DNA from: Alitta virens
Taxonomy: Eukaryota > Annelida > Polychaeta > Phyllodocida > Nereididae
Reading direction: 5' to 3'
NCBI GenBank assembly: GCA_932294295.1
Contig: OW028576.1
Span: 27,969,227 to 28,033,226, forward strand
Length of the DNA stretch: 64,000 nt
Positions 34,003 to 45,507 of the stretch are shown here, one piece after another (positions within the stretch are counted from its first letter, which is position 1; each line of letters begins with the position of its first letter). Both the position numbers and the translations under genes were made by a program. The notes below the pieces were generated by a model, which was not told the DNA's origin, searched no databases, and saw only the letters and a program-made list of their open reading frames with translations.

Positions 34003-37000
34003 GCCAGGCCTATGTGGAATTAAAATTCCATGGACAATGTTTATGGGCCTTGGTGGACACAGGTGCCAGTAGGACTGTGCTGCGGCGCCAGGAATTTGAA
34101 ACAATTTGTAAACAATTGGGGAGACCCACCATCCTGAGGGCCACTCGAGGATTACAAGGAGTAACTGGCCATGATTTAAAGGTGTGGGGATCCACAGAAA
34201 TGTGTGAGGACAAAGTGGGGACTATACCCGTAATAATTGTGGATAAAATTGCACACCAGGTGATATTGGGAAGAGATGTGTTGAGTACCGAGGGGGCCAA
34301 AGTGGATTATGAGAGAGGAGAGCTCCATTGGAGAGGACTATGTCTCCCACTTGTGTCTGGCCCACCTCCGGGAATTGTGAATGGAATTGCGAGTGAAAAG
34401 GCAGTGAGCCTGACCCCAGAGGAAGTGGAGGCAGCTAAGGTCATATCTGAGTGCATGAGACGCAACCCAGACGTCTTCAGTGCGGTAGGACAGCCTCTGG
34501 GACGACACTCGGCGATAGAGGTCAAAATAGAAACAACAGGACCTCCAATAAAGCAAAGGGCATATCGAATGCCTTTTATGAAAAGGGAGGCACTTGGGAA
34601 GAAACTGGATGAGTTGTTAGAGCAGGGCATCATAGTGCCCTACAACTCTCCTTGGGCCTCTCCAGTTGTGTTAGTGGAGAAAAAGGATCCATCAGAGGGC
34701 CCCCGGTTTTGCATAGACTTTACCAAGGTCAACACTGTGACCAAGAAAGATTGCTATCCGGTCCCTCTGATACAGGATGTTTTTGATCAGCTGCATGGTT
34801 CCACCATCTACTCCACTCTGGATCTGAAGTCTGGTTTTTACCAACTCCCACTAGAAGAATCTAGTCAAGAGAAGACCGCCTTTACGTGCTTCCGGGGGCA
34901 ATATGAGTTCACTACGATGCCGATGGGGTTGTCGAACGCGACCAGTGCTTTTCAAAGGGCCATGGACGAGGTCCTGCGAGGCCTCATCGGTGAGTGCTGC
35001 ATGATATATGTGGACGATGTAGTGGTTTACAGCCCGGACGTGGTCAGTCATCAACATCACCTCCAAGCGGTAATGGAAAGGTTTCGGACCTACAACCTGA
35101 CGCTAAATCCCAAGAAATGTGTTTTTGGCCAAGAGGAAGTCAAGCTGTTAGGTTTCGTAGTGAGTGGAAAAGGGTTGAAAGCTGATCCTGATAAAGTGAA
35201 GGCCATAGCAAAAATGAGCCCCCCAGACAGCGTCAAGCAGGTCAGATCTTTCCTGGGCATGACAGGTTATTACCGGACCTGCATGCCAAGTTATGCTCAT
35301 GTGTCAGAGCCATTAGTGGAGCTAACGAGGAAACATTCACGCTTCCACTGGGGAGAGAACCAGCAAAGGAGTTTTGAGACTCTCAAGGATTTATTGATTA
35401 GTGAGCATGTGATGGCACATCCTCGAACCCGGGACCCATATTTACTGTACACTGACGCCAGTGATCTAGCCATTGGTGCTGTTCTTTGCCAGATAGACCC
35501 TGTCTCAGGAGTGGAGAGACCTATAAGTTACCTATCTAGATTACTGTCTCCCACTCAGAGACGCTGGGCGGCAATAGAGCGAGAGGCATACGGGCTGATC
35601 ACAGCGTTAAAGGTGTTCAGGCCTTATCTGTGGGGTGCCAGGTTTGATGCCTTCACTGATCATAAACCATTGGTATCTCTCTTCACGAAGGAGATGCAAA
35701 ACACTAAAATTCAGCGCTGGGCTGTGCTTCTGGCCGAGTTTGGATGCAAGGTGCAATACAGGAAGGGAAAGCTGAACGTGAGGGCAGACATGCTGTCTAG
35801 AATTAAACCTGAACGAATTGACACTTTTGACCTCGAAGAATGGAAAATGGGGGATGAGCTACCTCCTGGATTGCCGGTTGACCTCCCTCTGCCTATATTG
35901 GACAGTGGGCTCATCTCGGAGGATGTCCAGAAGGAACAACAGCTCATGGGTGAATGGGGCGAGGGCCACGACCCGGAAGGTCCTTACGAGGTCCTCCAGG
36001 GACTGCTCTACTCCATACTCAGGCCCTACCCCCATGCGGCAGAGTATCACCGTTTGGTGCTGCCTCCCAAGTTCAGGGATGACATCATAAGACAAGCTCA
36101 TCAGGAAGTCGGCCACATGGCACACATCAAGACAATGAGGAAAATACAGGAAGCTTATGTGTGGCCAGGGATGAGGACAGAAGTGAAACTATGGATCCAG
36201 AAATGCCCAGTGTGTCTTACTCACAGCAAGAGGAAATTACATGCGCCCATGGGAGAGATGCCCATAGCTACCAGTGTTGGGCAACTTATATCCTTAGACC
36301 TCGTAGGACCACTCGTGACATCTCCGCAAGACAATAATTATATTTTGACCATTATTGATCATGCGTCTGGATATGCAGAGTGTCACCCTCTAGCTCGCAA
36401 AACGAGCGAGTGCGTCTGGCGAAAATTACACCAGGAATATTTCTCTCGTCATGGCTATGTGGAGATGCTGCTGTCTGATCTGGGGAAAGAGTTTAATGCT
36501 GCTGCCTTCACCCAATACCTGGCGAATGTCGGAGTAAAGCATAAGAGGACAACGCCATATCACCCCCAGTCCAATGGCAGGATTGAACGATTTAATCGAA
36601 CTCTCAAAGAAATTCTGGCCAAGTTGGTAAACAATGACACCTCGTTATGGCAAGAACAATTAGGCCCAGCCGTACTCTGCTATAATTGTGCGGTGTCAGA
36701 CGTGACCCATCACACTCCATACTTTCTTCATTTTGGACGAAGACCTAGGCTTCCTTTCAACAAAGCCCTGCAAGGAGGAGAGGCCATCTTTGGTCGTCTG
36801 CATGACCTGTACGAGGCACTCCGCACGGCACAACACCTCACCCTGGATTCAAGAAAGCACAACAGGGAAAGGTTGGCCAGGAAGGCCAATGTGGGCAAAG
36901 TGGAAGTGGGTGATAATGTCATTATTAAGGCGGAGGAACCTCTGACGCTAACGAGCCGGTGGGAGCCTCAGTGGCTAGTAACCCAAGTACGAGGAAAGGC

Positions 37001-37784
37001 CCTGTGGTTAACCCATCAGCACACAGGGAAGTTGAAGGTTCTCAACAGAGAGAAAGTACGAGTGGTAGACCCGGAAGTTGTGTGGGATGAGCTGCGCCCC
37101 AGGCCTAAGCGAAAGACAAATGCCAAAGGGAGGGCCACTCGTCCATGGCAACTGCCTCCACCAGTACCAGGCCCCACCCCAGCTCCGCCAGCGAACCCTG
37201 GTGGCGATGTTCAGCCATCCGGATCAGAGACAGGTCTCCCTGGAGAGGCTGACCCCACCCCACCCAGAGATGCTGACCACTCATCCATGGAGGAGGCGGA
37301 GTTGCCAATTCCAGGAGCAGAGCTACCCCTACCAGAGAGCGAGGATTGGACGACGTCAGATGATGAGCCCCTGGCGCCCAGTGCCAGGGGGAGGCGTCGT
37401 CCACACTCGACTGATTCAGGGGGAGACAAAACAGAGGGCAGGGTAGAGACTCGTCACTCGGACAAGCGCTTGAGACCTTTCCTACCAAGAGGAACTAAGC
37501 GCACGCAGAGGTACCAGGACGAAGACTCCCCACCGCCAAGACGCCGTCGCAGAAGAAGACGCAAGAAAGTGAAGCCCGGAGAGCTGTTGCCAGGCCAGTC
37601 GGCCCACCCGGAAGACGTAGTCAAGAGGAAGGCAAACAGCGACCCCGGCTACTCAGACGACCACCGAAGAGAGCCCAAGGACGTGCACAAAGATTTCACA
37701 TTGATTAAGAGAGCTCATCCTTCATCCAGTGATGAACACCCTAAGCACCGGCGGGGTGGAGACAACACCTCTGACAGTCTTTAG
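33975..37784 (+). CDS. pol: Element A Pol polyprotein
   Basis: This is read in the -1 frame from gag. Domains in order: aspartic protease (LVDTGASRTVL, about 34,050-34,080); reverse transcriptase with the catalytic YVDDVVV near 35,010; RNase H (LYTDASDLAIGAVL, about 35,445); integrase with an HHCC zinc finger (about 36,085-36,220) and the DDE core (LDLVGPL, LLSDLGKEF, then the E in SNGRIERFNRT); and a long Pro-rich, charged C-terminal tail with a run of eight arginines. All catalytic residues I can check are present. The last 56 nt overlap env in another frame. The tail is longer than in typical gypsy Pol and may bind nucleic acid or chromatin; that is a guess. Confidence 0.93.
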   Translation, partial: GGAISAAADCQAYVELKFHGQCLWALVDTGASRTVLRRQEFETICKQLGRPTILRATRGLQGVTGHDLKVWGSTEMCEDKVGTIPVIIVDKIAHQVILGRDVLSTEGAKVDYERGELHWRGLCLPLVSGPPPGIVNGIASEKAVSLTPEEVEAAKVISECMRRNPDVFSAVGQPLGRHSAIEVKIETTGPPIKQRAYRMPFMKREALGKKLDELLEQGIIVPYNSPWASPVVLVEKKDPSEGPRFCIDFTKVNTVTKKDCYPVPLIQDVFDQLHGSTIYSTLDLKSGFYQLPLEESSQEKTAFTCFRGQYEFTTMPMGLSNATSAFQRAMDEVLRGLIGECCMIYVDDVVVYSPDVVSHQHHLQAVMERFRTYNLTLNPKKCVFGQEEVKLLGFVVSGKGLKADPDKVKAIAKMSPPDSVKQVRSFLGMTGYYRTCMPSYAHVSEPLVELTRKHSRFHWGENQQRSFETLKDLLISEHVMAHPRTRDPYLLYTDASDLAIGAVLCQIDPVSGVERPISYLSRLLSPTQRRWAAIEREAYGLITALKVFRPYLWGARFDAFTDHKPLVSLFTKEMQNTKIQRWAVLLAEFGCKVQYRKGKLNVRADMLSRIKPERIDTFDLEEWKMGDELPPGLPVDLPLPILDSGLISEDVQKEQQLMGEWGEGHDPEGPYEVLQGLLYSILRPYPHAAEYHRLVLPPKFRDDIIRQAHQEVGHMAHIKTMRKIQEAYVWPGMRTEVKLWIQKCPVCLTHSKRKLHAPMGEMPIATSVGQLISLDLVGPLVTSPQDNNYILTIIDHASGYAECHPLARKTSECVWRKLHQEYFSRHGYVEMLLSDLGKEFNAAAFTQYLANVGVKHKRTTPYHPQSNGRIERFNRTLKEILAKLVNNDTSLWQEQLGPAVLCYNCAVSDVTHHTPYFLHFGRRPRLPFNKALQGGEAIFGRLHDLYEALRTAQHLTLDSRKHNRERLARKANVGKVEVGDNVIIKAEEPLTLTSRWEPQWLVTQVRGKALWLTHQHTGKLKVLNREKVRVVDPEVVWDELRPRPKRKTNAKGRATRPWQLPPPVPGPTPAPPANPGGDVQPSGSETGLPGEADPTPPRDADHSSMEEAELPIPGAELPLPESEDWTTSDDEPLAPSARGRRRPHSTDSGGDKTEGRVETRHSDKRLRPFLPRGTKRTQRYQDEDSPPPRRRRRRRRKKVKPGELLPGQSAHPEDVVKRKANSDPGYSDDHRREPKDVHKDFTLIKRAHPSSSDEHPKHRRGGDNTSDSL

Positions 37785-39642
37785 AGGCTGGTGTATCCTG
37801 ATGGCCCTGGTGAGTTGGCACCGGCAGGTAGCCTCCCAGGACCTACTAGGTGATCCCCTACCGACAGCTTTAGCCGAAGAACCCACAGCCCCGTTCAGTT
37901 TACCTGATGGTGTGTTGGTACGAGGGGGGACAGCGTTGCGGACGTTAGAGGCATCATGGGTGGTTTTGGTGACCTTACAAACCCCAGACTTCCCGCCCCA
38001 GTTGGATGGCATGATCAAACTCATCAATGACAACCGCAGGCAGATACAAGTATTTGGATACATCCAGAGGACTTGGGAAGCTAGACTGAACAGACTACAC
38101 CGACTCGATGGAAGCTACTCTGGAAAGGGTAGACGAGGCCGCTCCTCGACTATGGGACGCCAGAAGAGGGGAGTGTTCGATTTCATTGGGTCTGGTTTGC
38201 ACGCCCTGTTTGGTGTGGCTACGGACCGACAAGTACAACAGTATACTCGGGCTACCGGAGAGCTCCAATCCCGGATGAAAGATGTAGTGCACTTGTCATC
38301 CCAGATGATGTCTGTCATCAATCAGAACCGGTTATACATAAAGAACAATTCCATCGCCATCACCCAACTGAGGGACCACGTCAACCAACTAGATATCTAC
38401 GTGAAGGGCCTGACGCAGAATCTCCAACGTCGTATCAATAATATTGAAATACGATTGGAGATTCAACGAGCAATAGAAGAATGTGAGTATTTGTATGAGA
38501 GTTACACTCAACAAATGCGGTTATTCCAACAGCAACGGAGTGCTCTGGAGCGAGGGGCTCTAACAGAGGATGTTGTGATGCCCAAGGTGTTGGGAGATAT
38601 TGTGGAGATAATAGCACAGTCAGGCTATGATGTCATACCAGACCTGACCTGGTACTATAGATATGTACAAATCGAAGCAGTGTCGATTTCAGATAATTAT
38701 TTAATATTTAGGTTCAACTTGCCAACCATTAATAAGGCTAATTACTTACTATATAATATTCAGAGCTATCCGGTGCCTATAAAGAGTTCCAACATGACTG
38801 TGCGTATTAAAGTTGGCAGCAGTTATGGGGTGGACACTACTACCGGCCAGTTGTTCGAACCGGAAGTGTGTGTGGGTGGTGACCCACTCGTCTGTAGGGC
38901 AGGACCTTTGTATGACTCCAGGCATCAACCATGTGCGAGGGGTCTCATCTTCAATCAGACAGAGCTGATCAGGGCATGTCGTTTTGACATTGTGAAAGAA
39001 TCAAACGTGACGATTGTGAAGAGAGTATCCCTCAAGACCATTGTGATAGTATCCTGGGGGGAGGCAGTATCAGCTAGATGCCCCGGAAAGGTCTACCCTC
39101 CGATCCATTTGCAACCTGGTACGTACGCCATGCACTGCCCAGCACCATGTAATGTTGCTGGTAAGGGATGGAGGGTACATTGCATTCCAGAGTTGCACCT
39201 ATCAAGGCGAGTGATAATGCCAACCATACGCCTGGAAGGTCAATTTAATTTCACTTCTAGTTTAAGTCAGGAATCTCTTTCTAAAACATTTCCACAATTA
39301 AAAGGGGGCATTGCGGCCCAGGTTAAGGATGTAAACCAAGATGTGCTTTTAAATGCTATTAGATTGAGTGAGACAACCTGGGTGAAGTTTCACAAACATG
39401 CACCCACAGTATCCTTTATGATCTCCATGTTGTTGTTAAGTTTAGCATTAGTGGGAATGCTTATATGGGTATTTTGGAAATACAACTGGGCCAGAGAGTT
39501 AGCAGTCAAAATTATTTGCTGCAAGAAAACGCTAAAGACCCCCAGCAGCAGTATCCGCTATACAAAGGCTAGGGATGATGCTGGGTTTCATTTGCCAGTC
39601 GGTACCTCCACATCATTGGAGGAGACCACTGAGATCGCTTGA
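37729..39642 (+). CDS. env: Element A Env, baculovirus-F/errantivirus-like fusion protein (637 aa)
   Basis: This is a type I membrane fusion glycoprotein. It has a hydrophobic signal segment (about 19-30), a furin-type site RQKR (144-147) directly followed by a Gly/Phe-rich fusion-peptide-like stretch (GVFDFIGSGLHALFG), a heptad-like coiled region after it, many cysteines and N-glycosylation sites in the large C-terminal part, and a transmembrane segment (about 561-583) with a tail of about 52 residues. The layout matches the insect errantivirus Env and baculovirus F family. The frame is unbroken. Expression presumably needs a spliced mRNA, since it overlaps the end of pol in a different frame. 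Element C has only a deleted remnant. Confidence 0.88.
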   Translation: MMNTLSTGGVETTPLTVFRGWCILMALVSWHRQVASQDLLGDPLPTALAEEPTAPFSLPDGVLVRGGTALRTLEASWVVLVTLQTPDFPPQLDGMIKLINDNRRQIQVFGYIQRTWEARLNRLHRLDGSYSGKGRRGRSSTMGRQKRGVFDFIGSGLHALFGVATDRQVQQYTRATGELQSRMKDVVHLSSQMMSVINQNRLYIKNNSIAITQLRDHVNQLDIYVKGLTQNLQRRINNIEIRLEIQRAIEECEYLYESYTQQMRLFQQQRSALERGALTEDVVMPKVLGDIVEIIAQSGYDVIPDLTWYYRYVQIEAVSISDNYLIFRFNLPTINKANYLLYNIQSYPVPIKSSNMTVRIKVGSSYGVDTTTGQLFEPEVCVGGDPLVCRAGPLYDSRHQPCARGLIFNQTELIRACRFDIVKESNVTIVKRVSLKTIVIVSWGEAVSARCPGKVYPPIHLQPGTYAMHCPAPCNVAGKGWRVHCIPELHLSRRVIMPTIRLEGQFNFTSSLSQESLSKTFPQLKGGIAAQVKDVNQDVLLNAIRLSETTWVKFHKHAPTVSFMISMLLLSLALVGMLIWVFWKYNWARELAVKIICCKKTLKTPSSSIRYTKARDDAGFHLPVGTSTSLEETTEIA

Positions 39643-40270
39643 TCCCAGGTATACTTAGAATTAAACTAGGCCAGCATCTGTAGTAATGTGCCCTTTAAAT
39701 TGTTTATTTTTTAGTTGTTTTTGTCTTGTCTGTATGTTCTATATGTTAGATATGAGAGGGCACTTTTCTGAGTTGGACCTTGGTTTATCTGTGGCAGCCC
39801 AGACATCATGCCCTAGGGTCCTAGATATAGTGTTCTTGGCACTCATATGTGCCAATGATGACGTTAAAACAGTCAAGTGATGCCGGACCATCACAAAATG
39901 GCTGAGGGAGTGCAGCACTCCAGGATGTATCATAATGTGTATGCCATGATGATATTGATGTGTGGTCAATAATGGCTATGTGTACTGTTGTGTCAGTACA
40001 AAGATACAGAGAATGAACACGGTGGTTCACTCTTTCAGTATGTATATTTTTCTTCTAGTAATGTGTAGGTTTGCTTTAAGTAATGTGTGAATGTTTAAAA
40101 TTCAGCAAGTGCAGATTGGCGGAGGGTCATGTAACCTAGCCTCTGACTTGAATCGCTATCCAGTTTTAAGTATATCAGTTAGTGAATATGCTTCACTTAG
40201 TCAGGAATCTGATGTTTGTTACTTTAGGGATTCATCTAGGGCATTTCACTAACTCCGTAGGGTGAGGCAG
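39643..40270 (+). other. Element A region between env and 3' LTR
   Basis: No gene is seen. The last bases before the LTR (GGGTGAGGCAG) are purine-rich and are the likely polypurine tract. Confidence 0.6.
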
Positions 40271-41225
40271 TGTAAAAAGCACTAGGCTTTTGCCTCAGCC
40301 TTAAAACTGAATTAATTGTATTCTATGTGTTTCTGCCTTAAAACTGAATTAATTGTATTCTATGTGTTTCTGATATTCCTATTCTATGTGTTTGAAATTT
40401 ATGTTTATATGTGTCAACTTTAGGTGCATTATTTTAGTGTATTATTTGTGTCTATGTATTTTGACATTATTAGTGTTTTATAGTTGCCTGTGGAATTCCT
40501 TCTCATATTGTATGAATGTAAATATGTAAACTTAGTAAATGTATGTTTGAGTTAAGGCATTTAAAATTAAGATTTGAATGTAATTTATTCACTGGAGGGG
40601 TTACCAAATGATCAAAGAGAACTCAGACAATGGCCACTGGGTTGGCTGGACAATGGCAACTTGGACAATGGTCACTGGGGTGGCTGGACAATGGCTGTGG
40701 CTGACCAGGTGGGCAGTAAGGTACTTTGGATTCTAAATTTAGATTCAGGTACAATGGGGTCCTTTTGGTCAAAAGGGTTTGGAAAGAATGGAGTGGCATC
40801 CTTTTGCCCCCATTAATTAAACCCCAAGTGCCACAATAGCCATTGCCACCCAGGGGGCATTTTGGTCAGTTGGAGATGCTGGAAATGGTGGGAAAATGTC
40901 TCCAGTGAAATTATGTAATGAGAAGGGGTTTTGGAATTGCAGGAATTGTGTGTTGAATGTTGTAGAGTTGTGATTGGATGTGGGCCTTGGGCCAATGGAG
41001 AGATAGAGGAGTGACTGGAAGAAAGTCACTTCCTATAAAAGCAATAAACAGAGGAAATTCTTTATCTTTGATTTGAGCAAGGAAAGACCAATCTTACAAC
41101 TTACCTTTGATTTTGTCTTACTTATTTGGAGAGAAGAAATCTATACTTTTACAACATACTGAATTGTGGACTATGCTGAGTTTTCACCCAAGTACCTAAG
41201 CTTGGAGATGGTGATGAAACTTACA
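40271..41225 (+). repeat. Element A 3' LTR (955 bp)
   Basis: This has the same termini as the 5' LTR, with a TATAAAA box at 41,034. It keeps the 60-bp block (about 40,409-40,470) that is missing from the 5' LTR, where short ATAT/TTAT homologies flank the deletion. Confidence 0.95.
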
Positions 41226-41229
41226 ATAT

Positions 41230-42058
41230 GACATCACTGTTATTTTTTTTGTACCAAAATAAGACAAAATAAATACATCAATCATAAAGAAAACTTAGGG
41301 ACAACACAAAATATACCATAGAACATCATCATAGCTTTAATTCTGAAGTCATCATCCCATAATGACAATAACAATGACAAAGCATTTATTAGCCCTATGG
41401 GGAGAGTCAGTTACAAAAAGAGGCAAGACCCCCTCTAAGACAATTATATGTTTCTCCCGAGGGGCCACCTTATAATTTTGTCATATAATTTTGGAAATAA
41501 CTTAAATTTGGATTGGAGGAATGATGACATACATTTTTGAAATACATAACTATCATGATAAAATAGTGTCATTTGGCACAGTCGATGTAGCAATTTTTTA
41601 TAAAGCAAACTTCATCGTAATAACAACTGTTTTCTAGGAACTGTAAACAGGGAAATACTAATTCATTTAGCTTTTAAATTTAAGATTTAACTCTATACAT
41701 TTGTATTGCATCACCCCACACCAGAACCTCAGGAGTTCCCATAATTTAGATGGGTTAATTTGCTCATCTCTCGCACCAAAGCTGAGAAACAGTATCCATT
41801 ATTTATGACAAAATTCACCAAAAAATGCACAATTACACTTCAAGTATCAAATATGGCTAGCGAACTTCCCTTTCCTAATCTGACAGATTATAAACTAATT
41901 TTAACTTTAAAAACATCTACCATTAGAATCCATAACATCCTTAAACAAAATTAACTAGAGAACTTCATTAAAAACACAACTTTTCCGAGCTGTCAAACTG
42001 GAATAAACTGCAATTATTATAATGAAGAATCACTGAACACTTTGCTTAAAAATAGTAA
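41230..42058. other. Stretch without recognised genes
   Basis: AT-rich sequence. The part at about 41,380-41,480, with GGGGAGAGTC and CCCGAGGGGCC blocks, looks like an inverted fragment of a LINE 3' end, but I cannot place it firmly. Confidence 0.4.
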
Positions 42059-44640
42059 TTATGATCTGATTTTATTGCATTTGATAATTAGAAGTTTAGA
42101 TAAACACAGTGCAGAATTACTGGCACTACTTGCACATTTTGAAAAAAAATTTTGACATAATAGCAATTACTGAAACCGGCACCACAAAATTCAAAACAGA
42201 GCAGCATTCTTTTCAAAAGAGTACAATCTCTATTACGATTTACCACAAAATAACCAAATTTGGAGGGACTGGAATTTTTATTAAGAATACTTATGCATGC
42301 CATGAAGGACATGACCTGAAAATTATGAAAAATGAAATTGAAACTGAAAATGTCTGGATTTAAATTGATGATGGAAATGAAAAGCTAGTTGTAGCTGCAT
42401 TAATAGACATCTAGGATGTCACTGAATTTACCGAATCTTTAGAAAATAAATTAGGAAATTGTATGATGAAAAGGTTAGATGTGTAATACGTGGAGATTTG
42501 GATATTGACAGACTAAAAGTAGGAATGCACAACACAACTACTGACTTCTTTATTACATTAATCAGTAATGGTTTTATACCCCAGATTACACTACCGACAA
42601 GAATCACAGAAAACTCTATTACATGAGATTTCAGACCACCTTCCGAATTGTATAACTATAAAATATCAGAAGAAAAATCAACCTAAGTATGCAGCTGATC
42701 GACCCCTTATAAGAATCTATGGACCAAAAAACGAAGAAAAGTTTAAGCAAACCTTACAAAATGAAAACTGGGGCATAATATTCAAAATGAATGACCCTAA
42801 TGTCACCCTACTTATATTCCTCAAGAAATTCAAAAATGCCTTTGACTCTTGCTTTCCTCTGAAAAGAATATCAAGACAAAGAGCAAGAGATAAGAAATGG
42901 ATAACAAGTGGATTGCTCAAAAGTATTAAATACAAAAACAAATTATACCGGACATATTTGAAACATCCAGATGATGTAAAGACAGATTTATAAACAGTAC
43001 AGAAATATACTGACTAAATGTCTGAGGAAAAGTGAATATAACTACTATGAGACCCTGATAAATGAAAAAAAAGAAACACTATTCTCTTTGGGAGATATTT
43101 AGACCTACAAAAAATCCAGAAATATAATATAAGTAGAAGATGAACACCAAGTATATATAACAAATGAACGAGAAATTGCAGAACAATTTAACAACTACTT
43201 TACATCCATTGCTACAAGACTCACTGAGCATTGCTTGGTCATGATAATTTCAAAAAGTAACCAGAAAATCCAAATTCGAGTACCATGTTCATTTTTCCTA
43301 CAAATCCACATGAAATTAATAACATTATAAAACAGCTAAAGATAAATAAATCTCCTGGTGCAGACAATGCGCACCCTAAAAATATAAAAGGAAATACTGC
43401 TGTAATATCACCTTTACTGAACCACTTAGTGTTCATAACCGGAGAGTACCCCGAATAATTAAAAAAGGCAAAAGTTATACCAGTATACAAAAAGGATGAT
43501 CCCACTAATTTGACAAATTATCGACCAATAAGCCTTCTATCTTGCATCAATAAAATCTTAGAAAAACTAATCCACACAAGAACCTGAAATTTTATAAACA
43601 AACACAATTTATTATATCCGTACCAATTTGGGTTCAGAGAAAATTATTCTTGCAAACTGGCTCTAACTGAAATTGTTGATAAACTAAGAAAGTATATTGA
43701 TGAAAACTTCTACACATTAGTAATATTCATTGATCTAACTAAGGCTTTTGGCTTAGTAAATCATTCGATACTACTTCATAAATTGGAGCATTATGGTATC
43801 CGAGGAGCCAGCAATAGACTATTTGACAAATGGTTTAAAAGCAACAAGTTATTATTGAATCACTCCAAAACACAATTTAGTGTGTTAGTAAAATTGTACC
43901 TAATTACTTAAACAATATCAAAGTAAATGACATGGTAATAAAAAGATCTCCCCAAGTTAAATATCTTGGAATAATACCAGACAACAAGTTACAATGGAAA
44001 CAACATATAATAAAAATAGAAAGAGACTTGGTAAAAAATTACAAATTCTTTCAAAATAATTAAAAACCTTGTACTTGAATCTGAAAAACAAAAACTTTAT
44101 TTTGCGTATGTTCACTCAAAAATAAAATATGGAATCCAAGTCTATGGTACAGCTGCAATTAAAATCGCATATAATGAGACTCCAAATATTACAAAATAAA
44201 GCAGTACAAATTCTGTATAGATTTACGGATGTCAACAAAAGAAATATAATTTAAATATAATATTATGATGGTAAAAGATATGTACAAGGCTAGCATGATT
44301 AAATTTGTGGTCAAAGTGATAAAAAACCTTGTTCCTCCTATTTCTTAAATTATTATATATTTAATGCCTGGCCCAGAAGAGTCACTAGACAAAATAACAA
44401 ACTATTCATAAGCAGAGTAAAGACAGAGCAAGCCAAAAAAAAACAGCAGTTTCTGAAACCGCGATACTATGGAATAATTTTCAGCAACAAAACAATTATC
44501 ATTTCAAGACATTAAAAGCATTACACAAAAGCATCAAAAAATACTTCCTCAGTGGTAACATACCTGTTATAAATGGATATTTTGTTTTATTTACAAACGA
44601 AGGGGGCCTATAAATTCAGGCCTGGGAATTACTGGCTTAA
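42059..44640 (+). mobile_element. Decayed Jockey/CR1-like LINE
   Basis: Fragments in three frames give an apurinic-type endonuclease region (FDIIAITETG, GGTGIFIKN; 42,062-42,363) and a reverse transcriptase. The latter has SPGADN, VIPVYKKDDPTNLTNYRPIS, YQFGFRENYS and VIFIDLTKAF (about 43,340-43,760). The stretch that should hold the catalytic YADD is missing, consistent with an internal deletion near 43,850. Later pieces (PQVKYLGI, about 43,950) match the region after it. Many stops and frameshifts make it dead. Confidence 0.8.
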
Positions 44641-44999
44641 ACTCTATAGTTCCAATGTGAATATTATAATTATCTAAACCTTGATTTCCATGTTTATTTC
44701 TTAATAACCGATTTGATTATTTCCTTTTAAATATGCTAATCTTGACATGTCACTAGAATAAGGGGGATAAGAAACAAAACATATGAAAGGAATTGTATTT
44801 CCCTATCTTTCTTGCTGTGTTTGAAAGAGATCCTAGTTCAAATGACTTGTTCCTGCAATTACTTTCATCATCTCCATTATTTCATATAATTAAAAAGTAA
44901 CCTAAATTAAAGAAATGCTATTCTAGTATTTTCTGTTTGATTACTGGTAATTTAAAAGTGAGCATTGATGAGGTATCATGGAAGTAATAATTTAGAGAT

Positions 45000-45454
45000 C
45001 TTGCATCAGAGAGTGCCTCCAGCCAAATGAGCTCCCTGCCACCAGGGGCAGCACCTGCTGGCTTTTCATTGGTTAGCCTGGTCAGGTGACCAGTGGTCAT
45101 GTGACCAGGGGAGCATAAATACCCCAGCCCACTGGTGTTCTGAGCCAGACCTGTCTAGAGTGACACAGCTACCTGTGTAAGATCCTCTGTTTGGCCCCAG
45201 ACTTGCTAGAGTCATACAGCTTCCTGTATAATACTCTGTCTGAGCAGATCCATCTAGTCATTCACTAGAACTTATAGTCAGCCACCTGACTGCCCCAGCA
45301 TAGGACATGTTGTAGTAGATCTTAGCACTGTTGAAGTCAGACACCTGGCTGCCCAAGCATAGGTCATGCTGTAGTGGGCACCACTGTACTTTTATACTTG
45401 ATGTGTGTTAATAAATGTATAAACTCAATGACTGAGTTGCTCAGAACCACTACA
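45000..45454 (+). repeat. Probable 5' LTR of element B
   Basis: This lies directly before a primer-site-like sequence and ends CACTACA. It has a CATAAATACC promoter-like box near 45,113 and two sets of internal tandem repeats (about 45,150-45,250 and 45,278-45,390). No matching 3' copy is found, so the left limit is a guess. Confidence 0.45.
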
Positions 45455-45458
45455 GATT

Positions 45459-45476
45459 TGGTGCCCGATGTGGGAC
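45459..45476 (+). other. Element B primer-binding-site-like sequence
   Basis: TGGTGCCCGATGTGGGAC begins with the required TGG and agrees with the common tRNA-Lys site in 14 of 18 positions; all four differences are transitions. This suggests a decayed tRNA-Lys site. Confidence 0.45.
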
Positions 45477-45507
45477 CCTAGCCTCTGATTAGCTACCTTC
45501 TAACAAT

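Larger units (their letters stand above)
31719..41225 (+). mobile_element. Element A: near-intact Ty3/gypsy errantivirus-like element
   Basis: This is a full LTR retroelement with two LTRs, a primer-binding site, gag, pol (protease, reverse transcriptase, RNase H, integrase) and an env gene. The flanks ATAT at 31,715-31,718 and 41,226-41,229 form a 4-bp target duplication, the size expected for gypsy-type integrases. By eye the LTRs differ by about four substitutions and one 60-bp deletion in the left LTR, so insertion was recent. No stop or frameshift breaks gag, pol or env apart from the expected gag/pol frame change. It inserted about 1.1 kb downstream of the Ig-CARD receptor gene. Confidence 0.95.
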
